Positions 14,401-26,040 of a stretch of 64,000 nt of DNA are shown here, one piece after another. Position 1 is the stretch's first letter. Each line of letters opens with the position of its first letter. The stretch spans positions 161,748,048 to 161,812,047 of the forward strand of contig OZ018322.1 in NCBI GenBank assembly GCA_963969495.1, read 5' to 3'. Made by a program: the position numbers and the translations under genes. This DNA comes from Ceratothoa steindachneri. Lineage: Eukaryota > Arthropoda > Malacostraca > Isopoda > Cymothoidae. The notes under the pieces are model-generated. The model had not been told where the DNA came from and did no database searches. It worked only from the letters and a program-made list of their open reading frames with translations.

Positions 14401-14555
14401 CATTTGGTGCACCATGTTATTCAATATGAAATAAGAAAAAAATTCATTGGTTCTATGTATGCGATAATTCTTTCCTAATTTTTGTTTTTGGTTTGTTTTA
14501 GATTGCTGGTTCATGATACTGTAGATCTACAACTGCCTAATTTCTAATTACTCTG
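11493..14555. other. Unassigned sequence
   Basis: The base composition around 12.2-13.4 kb and 13.8-14.4 kb is less AT-rich than its surroundings and may be decayed transposon, but I recognise no motif on either strand. A short (TA)n lies at 13482-13494. Confidence 0.35.
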
Positions 14556-14559
14556 AACT

Positions 14560-16195
14560 TAACAAAAGAAGAAACGTGGCAATTGCGATAAAGGTGCTGA
14601 TCGTTTATGGTACAAATGTGTCGCCTTCACTACTGGTAGCCTCAAGAAACCAATCAAAAAAGCTGTTCGAGTGAACTACAAAATTTACTTCAAATGTCCT
14701 TTGGGTGACCCAGAGAAAAAATGGGCATCTAATATAGCTTGTAAGTCTGTGTTAAACACCTGAGCGAGTAAATGTGTGGTAAGCAAAGCTAAGGAATACC
14801 ATTTGCTCTACCAATAATATAGCGTGAACTTAAGGACCTCAGTAGTGCCTCTACTTCTGTCAATCAAACATCAAGGGAATAGCCATCCAAACAGGAGGCA
14901 AGGGGCAGTACCCCAATATTACTTATGCAATCCGACCATTTCCGCACAGCAATGAACCCCCAGTTTCAAATCCACCGACTTAACAAGAATTGATTAGTGA
15001 TTACGATTCTAATTCTACCTCAAATGAAGACGACTACCAGGATGACTCTCTGAATACCAGGCCTAAACTCTTTACTCAAGAAGCGCTTCACGATCTCATA
15101 AGGGACCTAGACTTGTCCAAAGAAAAGGCCGAAATTCTGGGATACAGACTAAAGCAGCGTAGCCTGCTGGAATGCGTATCACTATAGCTCAATACCGACA
15201 TAAAAAGCTCTCTACAATTTTCAAGATGGCAAACAACCTTTGTTACTTTTAGGAGGACCCAGTATCTCTCATGCAACAATTCTGCAAGGCCCATCTATAC
15301 AAGTCAGATGATTGTAGGCCGTTTATATACTTTGAAAAAGACTCTGAAAGCTCTTCATTTTCACAGTGGCAATCGGTTTCCATCTGTCCCAATAGCACAT
15401 CCAACAAAGATGGCTAAGAGCTATGAATTAATGAAGATTTTGTTAGCCGCTATATAGTACGAGAAAATCCAGTGAAGGATAGGTGGGGATCATAAAACCA
15501 TCTGTTTACTACTGGGCCTTCACAGTAGCTACACAAAGCACATGTGCTTTTTGTGTTTGTGGGACAGAAGAGCTAATGCAGAGCACTATGTAAGAAAGGA
15601 ATGGCCGATAATACCTAGAGATGCGGCTGGAAGGATTAACTGTCTTCACAATCCTCTTGTAAATCCGGAAAATATATTTTGGCCTCCACTGCATTTAAAG
15701 ATCAGTTTGGCTAAAAATTTCATCAAGGCTTTGGATTAATCTGGTGCTAGGTTTCGATACTTATGTCAGAAACTAGGTGGTGTGGTCTCTGAAACTAAGT
15801 TGAAAGCACGTGTCTTGAAGAGACCACAGAGTTGCATACTAGTTCATTATAGCGAATTCACCAAGGCGATGAACCAACTTAAGAAAAACTTATGTGTCAA
15901 AGCGTTTCCTTGAAAACTATTGTGCTAACAACTACAAGGAAATCGTTACAACCATGCTGCAGAATTAGCATGCAGTGGGAGCAATGATGTCCTTGAAATT
16001 GCATTTTTTCCACTCTCCTATTGATTATTTTCCCAGATAACCTTGAAGACATTAATGATGAACACGGGAAAAGATTTCCTCAAGACATCGCCTAATGGAG
16101 AGCAGATGTCAGGGACGATTCAGTCTTAACGAAAAGAGAAGATAGCGAGCTGTACAAACGAAAGGGCAGAGTTCAGAAGCACTTTTAGATTTTCC
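14560..16195 (+). pseudogene. Family 1 copy B: longest broken copy
   Basis: Reads in family order across several frames: 14600-14750 gives KIYFKCPLGDPEKKWASNIAC. 14850-14985 gives FCQSNIKGIAI and YPNITYAIRPFPHSNEPPV. 14990-15187 is open for 65 codons (acidic linker, then FTQEALHDLIRDLDLSKEKA). 15340-15420 gives LKALHFHSGNRFPSVPIAHP. 15542-15739 gives CFLCLWDRRANAEHYVRKEW and NPLVNPENIFWPPLHLKISL. 15980-16110 gives MMSLKLHFFHSPIDYFPDNL and DINDEHGKRFPQDIA. The order matches copies A, C and D and shows the family layout: N-terminal zinc site, middle FTQEAL region, CFLCLWD site, C-terminal DEHG-RF block. Many stops and frameshifts make it inactive. Confidence 0.75.
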
Positions 16196-18915
16196 TATTT
16201 TGTCAATTATAAAGGAATTGAACTTATTCTTTTTGGTACAACTTCTTATAAGCTTATATGTGAAGTGTTGAATATCGGTATCTTGCGTGAGAAAATTAAT
16301 GTCATCATATTTACTCTTTTTCTAATTGTTTAAGAAAGTAGATCTGATAGTAGAATAAAATATCTAGATCATACTGATGAATGTGAAATTAGTCATGTAA
16401 GCACAGTCACATAAGAGACAAGCTGGTCTGTTTCGGATTAAATATCTGTTGCATGACACAAGTGACGGAATATTGAATATTTGTAACTATTGATTATTTT
16501 TATCAAACTTCGTCTGATAGAACAAAGCAAATATCAGATTCGAATTCAGCAATATGAAATTAGTTGTGTGAGCATAATCTCATATGTGAACCATTTTGGC
16601 TGTTAACCAGTGTAATTAATCCGCGACGGAGACAGGGTGCGAGGCTTACGATTACAGATTCACGAATCTCAGAAATAGTTGAGGTAGATGAACTTACCAC
16701 GAATAATTTTGACATTTCTGTACACCTCAGCAAAAGGTGTTCTTCTAATAAGAAAAGACCAGATCAAAAACTGCGTGGATCTTGCTTTACAGTAAAATAT
16801 GCACAGACTGCGTAGGTGATCTTATGGGCGTAGCGCTTCTTCCTTATGGGCCTCACACACTCGCCTGACAACCAGGAAAGTAAAGGTCAGGTTTTAAAGG
16901 TGATAAGTTTAGGAATAAAAGGCAGTCCTGCGGCAATAAGGCTGTATAAAGAAAGCAATCACATGACTGATTTCGATCCTCTAAGAAATTATAAGAGACA
17001 AGCAATATTTCTTGTGATTCATGCCGGGAGCCCAAATGTGAACATCTCAGAGTACATACGGGTTAATCTGAGAATGGGGCTGAGGGTCAGCAAAGAGTTG
17101 AATGAGTAAGACATTAATTTCGAGTGTATGGTGGCTCTTAAACCTTTCTCTAAGCCTTCTGGTACGAAAAGAATCCCCGAAATTGTTGCGGAAATCCATT
17201 CCAGCTTTGATAACGCCTGAAAAATGTCACTGTGGTTAATGGCCCCTTTTTACCTTTTTTGCCTTTGTGAACTGAAGTTGAGTCGACGTGCAGCTGTACC
17301 CCTGGAGCCTTTGGGCATGGTGAATGAGGTGCAGATTCCCACACCTAGGTATGGGGTTCGATTGCCCTATTACAAAGAGGGGGCCAAGTCTGACGCAGTT
17401 CCATCCACATTAGTCACCATACACACACACACTGCTAATCAGAATAAGATGCTTTATGCTCCTTTCCTTATCACACATAACATTTCACTTCTGTGTCTCC
17501 AAAAGCTGTCAAAGGTGTTTTTTGTTTACAGTTTCCTGACGTGGAAAGAAAGGCTCTCCTTTGGACCACGAAGGGTAACTCACTTCTTTGTGTCTTAGCA
17601 AAACAGAGTACTACCATTTCTTCTACCTTAACATGTATTTCGATTATTATTGCAAATTAGAAGCGAAAAATTATGGGCGTCTCTGCCAACGGGTTCATAA
17701 ATTGCAGCGGTGGACAATGCAAACAAACTAAGTTTGAATTCCGCAAACACGCTCCTTTAAATTCTTATATCGCAAATACGCTAATTCTGCAATCATGAAC
17801 TCTGCGTTAACTTTACGACCAAACATCATCACTTTCGCTTAATTCTCTGTAGAATTAGAGGATTTTAAGCATTTTCTGAATTTTATATCTTCGTAATCAA
17901 TGGGTTAATAACCACTCATATTAGCCATAAAGAATCTCCTTTTGGAAGCTGCCATGAAGGTCATGCAACTCTCATGAATTACTCAAATTTCAGACTCATG
18001 CCAGAATTCAACTGTTATATTTAAATATATCTCTCAATGAATGATTAAAAACGCCCGAAGTATTTAATTTTTATTGATCGAAGTGAAATTAATATGAATT
18101 TTTGAGTTATTATGTGCCTCTCATTAATCTTCATTTTCACAAACAATTTGATATTTCATTATTAAAATATAGCGAAGCTTGCTTCCACAAAAAAATGGTC
18201 ACCCAACCAAATAATAATACATCTATTTATCGTGATATGAAACAAAATATTTCGATGAAATAATTGATTTTGTCAAGAGATTCGATAATGATTACTGAAT
18301 CAATCTATCTAATGAAATTATAAATCGCTCTCTCATGGGCATTAATTTCAACTTGAAAATTATGTAGTATATTCTGAGATGTGTCATAGTTTGAAATTGT
18401 TAGGAAATACTATTAAAGTTACTTTCAAAGAGAAACATTAATCATTTCTTGTGGAGAAATGGCGAGCCTCGCCGTGAAGCAATCTTTTGTTTTGAAGCGA
18501 AAGTAGATTTCAAGGCGCTTTACAGGGTTATTTTGCGTATTAAATTTTATACTTAAATCTGAAGATTAACAAAGTTCTCCGCAAAATTCAGTTAAATAAT
18601 TAAATAGAGCTTAAAAGATATAGCGTTCTCTTCAATGGCGGAGCTTGAGTTTCACTTTAGGACCAATTTCCGCGAAGCCAGTATGTTGGCTGCACTACTT
18701 TTCTTCGCCACTAGTCACATGAACAAAGGTCATCATCATCATGGCCGTATTGTAACTCATCTCGTGTGTAGAACCCCGTTAGAATCAATATTACCTGTAG
18801 GTGCCCACCAGCATATTTGCGCACAAGATCGCCTTATCTCACCACCACAATCTCCTAGTGCCTCTGTGAGTTTATAAGATAACTACCAGAGTTATTGACA
18901 TCAGATGCCAATTTC
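16196..18915. other. Unassigned; short frames without recognisable products
   Basis: Frames at 16564-16815, 16846-17109 and 17224-17598 lie in a slightly more GC-rich patch. Some give protein-like text (for example NYKRQAIFLVIHAGSPNVNI), but I cannot match them to a family and no start or splice pattern links them. They may be the worn remains of another element. From 17640 to 18600 the sequence is plain AT-rich. Confidence 0.35.
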
Positions 18916-18919
18916 TGGG

Positions 18920-18990
18920 AAGCATGGTAGCTCAGTGATCGAACACCAGATAGACAGTAGAAAGACCTGAATTTGACTTACGACTATGAT
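18920..18990 (+). repeat. tRNA-like SINE head (degenerate)
   Basis: AGCATGGTAGCTCAGTGATC resembles a tRNA acceptor start plus A box, and GACCTGAATTTGACTTACG about 35 bp later could be a worn B box. The arms do not pair well enough for a functional tRNA and there is no clear anticodon arm. A tRNA-derived SINE remnant is the simplest reading. Confidence 0.35.
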
Positions 18991-19630
18991 ATATCAATTC
19001 TTTTTCTGAGCATTATTCCTAATTTTTCTACTATGTATTGTCCTTTATTACTGATTTATTGCTCTGCTGGCTCTTTTTCTTCCTCCAATATCCCTTTCTC
19101 TTGCTTAAAAACTTCAGTTTAGTCAATAATTTCCATATTCTTGACCTTTTCATTGTCTTTTTACTTCACATTTATTAAATCCTCGTTAGTTCAAAGAATT
19201 GTAATTTAGCTAATTTCTGTTGATGTGTGTCCAGCTAGATTTAAGAGGTATAAGCTTCCAGGTTATTCGTCACTCCACCCCCTTCCAGGTCATTCTTTTA
19301 AATATAAAGCTGTACTCACTATTTCCATTTTGGGCTGATAAAAAATCCTAGGTTAGATTTGAAACAGGCAATAAATGATCATAATTTGGTGTTGCTTTTA
19401 TTCAGTGTATTAACACTGGTTTACGCTGTTTTAAAGGTTTAACATATAATACCTAATTTTAGGCTAGTTTTTAGCGCTTGATATGAAAATAATGCTCATT
19501 TTATCTAATCAGATCAAGTTTTTAAGATATAAGCGCATGCCAGAAATCCTTATATTCCCATCTATTTGTAGGCGAATGTACACACAATCTTAAATTCTGA
19601 ACTGATTTATACACAAATAGTTTACTTTAT
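18991..19630. other. Non-coding
   Basis: Nothing recognisable lies between the tRNA-like sequence and family 1 copy C. Confidence 0.4.
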
Positions 19631-19633
19631 GTT

Positions 19634-21260
19634 CTAGTGGATACCAAGAAGAGTATAACACACAAAAAAGCTACTCAGGATGAATTGACTCTTCAGGGAC
19701 TTCCAATTGTGCCTAGCAGATACCAAATCCATTTTCAGGCACCAGTAGTAGTTAGCCAGACTGCTGACATCCCAACGCCATTGGTATTGCTCCTCCATCA
19801 CAGAGATATCTTGATGAAACCGCTTAACTGGAGTTTCCAAAATTCTCGGGAAAATAGTCCAGGTTGGACCGAAGGAAATTTATTTTCAATAACGTGCGCA
19901 CCAAGTTCGCGGAAATTCTCCATTAACTCATCAACCGCCTTCTCATACTGAAGACTTCTGTGGTTGCCAGGAAGGCTATCAATGACTGACTTAAGGGACA
20001 ACCTTGCAAAGAGTTCAGCAGGATTCCGTGCCTCCTCAAAACTGGTGTCCTTGATGAGCTACCTTATTAAGGACAATCAAATACACTTGCCTTCATTTTT
20101 TTCATGCTGACTAGTGAAAACTTCTGACAGAGGAAAGCAAATCCTCTCCCTTCCCTGCCCATTGCCTTAACAAAGTTTTTCATCCAACCAAGTTTGATGT
20201 GCAGTGGTGGATGCAATATCTTGCTCGGTTCAACCATATAGTGGGACATAACGTTGAAGGGACCGGGTTCTAATCCTTGTATTGACGGTTAGTCTTGTTT
20301 GACATATTGCTGTTTGGATGAGTCAATCTACTTTTAGATCTCAGCAGATCAGCCCTTTGTGTTCCTGTAGTTGAGAACAGACAACTGACTGTCCATACTG
20401 ATGCAGGTTTGTTTCTTACATTGCAGCTGAGTGGCCAAAATAGATCGAAGAAACTTATTGCCGTTATTAAGAAGTACTGCATTGAAACTTCTGTTAAATG
20501 GGTCAATGAAAAGTCTCCATTCTAAAGCATCATATTCAGACCCATTAAGTTGAGCAGGTGATCAATGTTGTTACAGTACACTAGTAAAGTGGCTTCATCA
20601 AACGTAAAAAAAATTCCTAAATTATTTCTCGCGATCCTGATAACAATAGAATGCTTCCCTGGTGCCAGCATACATTTAACTCAAAGACGCGAACTCAATA
20701 ACTCAGCAGATTCTTTGACAAGGTTCAGGTCTCGTGACAGGTGGTTGAGTTCGGCTAGCATAAACGTCACCAGTTGATCGCTATCTTCTGACTTCTATGA
20801 GTCAAATTTAGCTGCATAGGTAATGACACTAGCCTTGGAATCAGAGCTAGAACCAATGGTAAAATCAGGCACAGGAACAGGAAGATCAGGGCCATGTGGA
20901 AATGTTAATATAGCAGAGAGAACATTCGGTATTGAACATGATGCTTGTTCTTACGATTGATGCCTTTCATATTTGTCCTGCAGAAGTAACAGTCTGTGTC
21001 GTGATCTTTGCCTTCCCTCCAGATCATTTGGACACTAAATGTTATATTCTTCCTTTTTTTATTACTCCAATCCCATAAATTTTCCACTCATCTTTTACTG
21101 TATATATATGGGGAGCAAATGGTTTATCTTGGTAGCCTAGTTTCTTTTAAAATTAAGCATAATATGCCTTTTTCACAAAATCCGTGATTTTTCCTTGACG
21201 ATCTGGAAGAGAGACATGTCCGAAGATGTAACAAAACCTATTTGGAGGATTCTTACACGT
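19634..21260 (-). pseudogene. Family 1 copy C
   Basis: From right to left on the minus strand: about 21260-21170 gives NPPNRFCYIFGHVSLPDRQG and DFVKKAYYA. About 21150 gives KLGYQDKPFAPHI. 21087-20905 is open and gives IWREGKDHDTDCYFC. 20890-20680 gives PHGPDLPVPVPDFT and ELNHLSRDLNLVKESAELLS. 20500-20400 gives WRLFIDPFNRSFNAVLLNNG in shifted frames. 20249-20067 gives EPSKILHPPLHIKLGWMKNF. 19960-19634 ends with KRFHQDISVMEEQYQWRWDV and LANYYWCLKMD. Relative to copies A, B and D the part holding the CFLCLWD site is missing between about 20400 and 20250. The second Cys of the first CxxC has become Phe. Stops and shifts are numerous. Confidence 0.75.
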
Positions 21261-21500
21261 ACAATCCCTTATAATGCAAAACTAGATAAGAAAAGATGAA
21301 TAAAATAGGTTATGTATGGTTACTCATCACTAGATGCGACACAACAGAAGTAGTAAACGGTTGGATGATAGCGGAATTTTTGTAATATACGTTCTAATAT
21401 GAATCTAGAATATCTTAGAAACCAGACTTAACCAAAGAAAACTAATAATTTTCTTAATTTCAGGAAGCAAAATTGATTAAATCAGTTGTAAAACGTATGT
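21261..21500. other. Short non-coding gap
   Basis: No feature recognised. Confidence 0.4.
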
Positions 21501-21568
21501 CATTTGATAAATGTTTTGAAACGCAGGGCAGTGATATGTAGCCTGAGCTCCAACCAAGTATTTCGTGG

Positions 21569-21569
<1 letters not shown>

Positions 21570-21607
<38 letters not shown>
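21570..21607. repeat. (TA)n(TG)n microsatellite
   Basis: About 24 bp of TA followed by about 14 bp of TG. Confidence 0.9.
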
Positions 21608-21790
21608 AGTGTTGAAGTCCACAGCAGTGACAGCGTTAATGATTTTAACTTCTATTCTCTTTATTTTTCTTACAAGTTTTTTGTCTGGGTCTTGTTGGTG
21701 AGAAAAAATTCGCAAAAGACATATTTTATTCTGAGATGTCTTTCAACCGTGGTAGGTCATCTTCAGGAAATAAACGGAAATGAAATGATT
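21608..21790 (-). mobile_element. Probable Penelope-like terminal fragment with hammerhead-like motif
   Basis: On the minus strand CTGAAGA (21766-21760) is followed by a possible helix II (GACC/GGTT), GAAA (21744-21741), and a 5-bp helix III (GACAT/ATGTC, loop about 13 nt) ending in CTT, a permitted NUH cleavage triplet. This order, CUGANGA - helix II - GAAA - helix III - NUH, is that of a type I hammerhead ribozyme, which is known in Penelope-like elements. Helix I is not convincing. Further along the minus strand 21715-21610 reads IKRIEVKIINAVTAVDFN. A Penelope GIY-YIG fragment lies 3 kb away at 24787-25110. Confidence 0.35.
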
Positions 21791-22043
21791 TTTTTTAATT
21801 CCAAGGGAAATCATGTTGGAGGAGAGATAGAGAAAGATTGCCAGTCTCCTCCCCTCCTCCCTTTGGTCATCCTGAGATGACTAGAGGGGAAGTGAAGGGA
21901 ACCTGGCTCCTTAGGCCTTCCCTCTCCCACACAGTCCAATGTTTAAAGGACAACCGGAGGAGAAAGAGGGAGACCAGGAGAAAGAGAGAGAGAAGAAGAG
22001 TAGAGGATAGAGATAGCAAAGCTTGAAATAACGTAGTAGACTT

Positions 22044-22112
22044 GATAGGTGGTCTAGTCGGTAGGTGGACCTATAGCTTAACGTGGGTTCCGAACCACGA
22101 TGTGTATTAAAT
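22044..22112 (+). repeat. tRNA-like remnant
   Basis: GGTC/GACC can form a D arm around TAGTCGGTAGGTG. CGTGG/CCACG (22082-22086, 22095-22099) closes an 8-nt loop, GTTCCGAA, like a T arm and B box. The anticodon arm is absent, so this is not a working tRNA gene; it is likely a SINE head or pseudogene. Confidence 0.4.
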
Positions 22113-22389
22113 CCTTTTACCATTCAACCTTTTTCTAGTGCCCCTGTCCGCCTTATACTGTGTTACTCCTTTAGGCGTGAAAGATAGAATAAAAGTGTAT
22201 AGAGAAGTATAATGAAGTAGTAGGGTGCAATTGAATGCTAAGGTGCATGGAGGTCATGCTAATTAATATCTTTCATTTTAGAATTTCTTAGTTTTTGAAA
22301 TATGGTATATTGTTAATTAGTCTTTTTAACTTTCCAAGTTATCCTGTGAAAATTTCATCTCTTCTTGGCCAAACCTTGTTGTATAAATG

Positions 22390-24740
22390 GGAAAGAAGTT
22401 ATGTGCTTCCCCATCTTCTCTTTGGGGGATTAAATTTGTGATCTCCTCTCTTATTAACTGTTGTGTTTTCCGAATCAGTTCTTTGCTCTTTCCTCTAGTA
22501 TCTTGTTTAGTGGATTCATCTTCACTTCTCTATGTTGGTCTCTTTGTCTTCTTCTGCCTCCTCTTCTCGTGCTGGTGACTTTTGATACTGCCTTGTTTCG
22601 AATACGCTGCAGTTCAATAATTCTATTCTTTGAAATGATGTACATAGGGATTACTGAATATACCATTACTGGTATAGTAGACTCATTCTTCTTCCTTTTT
22701 CAACTCGTTCTTTAACGTACTTAGAGTATCCTGCCGTGGTAATCATAAGTCCCCATACTTTAGCTTCATTAGTGTATTCGTATCTCTCTCCTTCGAAGAT
22801 TATGTCTCTAAGTTTCGTCTTGTAAATTGCTACTATGTTGAACTTGTTTCTATTAGTGCTTATTTTCCATCGTTGTTCGTAAGCTCTAATCCTCCTTATT
22901 TCCTGTGCTTTTAATCTTGCCTGCATTGCGGGGTTCCTGTACGGGGAGACGACGATTAGTGTGACGTTGTCTGCAAATTGTATATTGAGACATCCATACG
23001 TGAAAGGTAGCGGGATGTTTGAGCTATACACCTAGTATAGTGATGGACTCAGCCACCCTAAATACGGTACAGCTGCTTCTATCTTGAATTCTTCTTCTAG
23101 ATGGTTCCCTATCTCGATGAATGCACGTTGATCCGTCACGTAGTTGCAGATTAGTCTTTAGATTTTGTTGTTCATACGTAGTTGTGGTATTTTGTATTGC
23201 ATTCATTTAATTCAAACTCTGTCAGATGCCTTTGAAACGTCTCTGCAGACGATATTAAGGTACCCTTTTCTTTTTTAGCTTTGGATTTTTGGGGGGTAAG
23301 AACCGTAAAGGCTATTTCTGTGCTACTCGTTTCTCTAAATACAAATTGAAGTTTGTTCAGTAGGTTGTTTTCTTCCCGGTGCTCACTTAATCGCTTGTTT
23401 ATTATTTTCTCAAACACCTTCCCGATAAGTAGATTAGAGAGATTGTGCTGTAACGCTCTACTCGTCTTGGTTGTTTTCCTGTCACACTTCTCAGTTTCAG
23501 CGTTGCTTTTTGCCAAGTACGGTAAAGCAGTGGAATGATCTTCCTGCAGAAGTTATGCAGGAAGATCTTAATATCTTCAAATGAGGTTGCAATGCTAGAT
23601 TAAGGATGGAAGCTACTGCCTCATAATTCTAATATTGATTTGATTTTAATAATTTTAAACTTATTTATTTATTTATTTACACATTTCAATTTCTTTCTTC
23701 TTTCTTCATTCTTTCTTAATTGACAAATAGACACTGTTTTCTGTAGGAGCTTGATTTTTTAAGTTCATTGCAACTAGGCTTTTTCCATAAGAATTTTGTG
23801 TTCATTATCTCAAATAATAATAATCCTTTGGGGATAAATATTATCGTTTTGATCTTTAGCTCATGCGGGAAGTAGCCGGTGTTCAGGATAGCATTTAATA
23901 CAGAAGTAATTCCCGACAGTACTTTTAATGGTGCTTCTTCGAAATGCTTCTTGGTGAGTTCTAATATTCCTGGTGCCTTATGTTTAAATTTTTAAATAGT
24001 GTTTTAGACTTCTTGCATTAGGTCTTTTGCGTCGTTACCATCTAAGTTGTCTCTCACTGCATCCACAATTAAGGGATGGTGTGTTTTATCCTCTTTCTCA
24101 TTGAGTGTAGCTATGATGTTGCGTTCAAAGTTGCTGTCGAATTCTTCATGTAAAATATCCTCTTACAGTGGTCTCTGAATATCGTTCCCATCGTTTTCTA
24201 TGTTGTTTCTGTGGTTGTCTTTAATTACCATTTTCCTTGCTCCTGCTTTGCCTTTCATTTGATTTACCTTTTCCCCAAATTCCTTTACCGGTGCATTATT
24301 GTCGATCTTCTAAATTGTTTCATTCCAGTGTTCCTTTTGTCTTTATATTATTTCCGCATTTAGTTCCATCTTTGTACTTCTCATCTCGGCGTGTAGCCCC
24401 CTCGTTCTTCCGTTCTTTCTCATTTCCCACGGGATCTCCTTTAGCCATCTGTGCTTCTAAACCATCTCGGGAATCGATGTGAAAGTCTTAGCTGTCTTGT
24501 AACGGTTTTAAGGGATGGGTTTATCGTCTGCTGCTTGTATCAATTTCCTTATATTTTCTAATTCAACATCTATTTTTTCTAAATTTGCTCCTTCTAATGG
24601 ATTAACTTCCTAAGAGTTTAGTTCTCTTTTGTATCTCTCTGTCTGCTCTATGAAAGGCTTTTCTTACGTTATCTGGGACTTGTATCGGTCTTTGGTTAAT
24701 GGTAAGAATAGTTGCTGTGTGATATGTACAAGGTATAGCT
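22390..24740 (-). mobile_element. Decayed Jockey-like LINE (ORF2)
   Basis: Reading right to left on the minus strand: 24740-24602 gives RPIQVPDNVRKAFHRADREI, a linker before the polymerase. 23516-23172 is open and gives NLLIGKVFEKIINKRLSEHR, NNLLNKLQFVFRETSSTEIA and an eroded palm motif. 23031-22666 gives NIQFADNVTLIVVSPYRNPA (catalytic box AD-N in place of ADD), KISTNRNKFNIVAIYKTKLR and an open stretch to the thumb. 22666-22475 gives YIISKNRIIELQRIRNKAV, typical after the thumb. These match reverse transcriptases of Jockey-type non-LTR elements in arthropods. The segment 24600-23520 is full of stops and no intact endonuclease is seen, so the copy is 5' truncated and dead. Its 5' edge abuts a Penelope fragment in the opposite orientation. 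Confidence 0.7.
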
Positions 24741-24786
24741 TCCCTTCTCATATAATAGTTATACGGGATATAATTATTACCTGGGC

Positions 24787-25110
24787 AGATATAATTGCAA
24801 ATTAACATACATAGGAGAGTCAGGCCACATTAGTAAAAGGATGAAAGAACATTTAGCTCATATCAGAAGGTGTACGAACTTTTCAATTTTCTTTATGCAC
24901 ATGCAAAAGCACGACCATAGAATTGATTTTAACCATGCAAAAATCATTTATAAATCAAACAATTATATTAAGAGGAGAATTGAGGAATCACTCATCATCA
25001 ACAAAGTTGATAATTTTAATTTATCTAAAAGGCAATACAAATTTAACAAATATATAAGGAATAGAGTCGCCAATTTTATTTATAAACGCCCGGACGCATG
25101 CAGCTCGAGG
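24787..25110 (+). mobile_element. Penelope-like element: GIY-YIG endonuclease fragment
   Basis: One frame runs from about 24787 through the ATG at 24841: YNCKLTYIGESGHISKRMKE, then HMQKHDHRIDFNHAKIIYKS, then NNYIKRRIEESLIINK and NLSKRQYKFNKYIRNRVANF. The YIG half-motif, the spacing to RRIEES (probable catalytic Glu) and the tail are those of the C-terminal GIY-YIG nuclease of Penelope-like retroelements. The reverse transcriptase that normally precedes it is absent because another LINE abuts it on the left. The 182-codon frame that continues to 25389 is coding-like only to about 25110; the rest is read-through into a TA tract. Confidence 0.75.
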
Positions 25111-25236
25111 ATAAGCAACTCTCCAGATTGTTTCCGGTTCCATTTCATTTTGTTTAGATTGTCATTCACGCTAGATTCACTCGAGTTATTTTTTTCCAGA
25201 TTGTTTCCTGCTGTTTCATTTTTTTACGATGTGTCT

Positions 25237-25241
<5 letters not shown>

Positions 25242-25293
<52 letters not shown>

Positions 25294-25310
25294 TATATAT
25301 ATATATATAT
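25242..25310. repeat. (TA)n microsatellite
   Basis: About 70 bp of TA with one TTCA interruption near 25291. Confidence 0.95.
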
Positions 25311-25319
25311 TTATCGTAT

Positions 25320-25845
25320 TAATTATTATATTGATAGCATTAAAATTAAAAGTTTTCCCACAAATCACAATGACTACATAAATCATTGATGGCGAATTAA
25401 ATCCCGGACAACTCTTACTGAAAAAATGAATTACTTTAATTTGAGGAAGTATAAAAGTTATTTTATAAACACTATAAGTAAATATACACTTTACTCTGAT
25501 ATGTAAAAATTTTAATGATATTAATTTTACCTCTTACCACCCTAGTGGGTTGAGGTTTTTGCGATAAGTTCATGGTTGCTTCCCTTAATTGTTCAGTCAC
25601 AGATTGTGCCACTTCTCAGAAAAGCGCTCGTACCGCAATTAAGCGTTACATATCATCCAGTGCACGTTACTAATCATTATATAGTGCTATTTTTACAGGA
25701 GAAATATAGTGGCGATTTTTCTACTAAAATTGATTTATAAGGATTGCATATTGTATTTTGTTTTTTTCTTAGATTTACTGCCATAAATTCTATTACCCGT
25801 ATACATTTTTCCCATATCTATCTCCTCTGATTAATATCATTTCTC
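25320..25845. other. AT-rich non-coding
   Basis: No feature recognised. Confidence 0.4.
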
Positions 25846-26040
25846 TTGGCAAAATATTGTCACTTCCCTCCATTGCCATGTGAATGGAGTGCAGACATTA
25901 CTTGGCCAGGCACCCATCCGAAGATAATCTTGACATTGCTCCGGCTCATAGCAACCGTGATGTTACGGATACAGCGAACCAGTGGGTTGGATATTCCAAT
26001 GCCCTGCGAGCACTTCGGGCACTTTATGAGACGCTAAAAT
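25846..26040 (-). pseudogene. Probable LINE RNase H fragment
   Basis: The minus-strand frame reads NPLVRCIRNITVAMSRSNVK then IIFGWVPGQV, resembling the segment of LINE RNase H domains around the Trp-x-Pro-Gly-His-x-Gly motif; the His is Gln here. The next expected residues (GNExAD) are lost. It is short and isolated, so this is a moderate-to-weak call. Confidence 0.35.

Noticed and set aside
18920..18990. A functional tRNA gene
   Set aside because: The arms do not fold properly and no anticodon loop is present; best seen as a SINE remnant.
25200..25389. C-terminal half of the 182-codon frame at 24841, rich in Ile-Tyr
   Set aside because: It is read-through into a TA microsatellite after the Penelope similarity ends near 25110.
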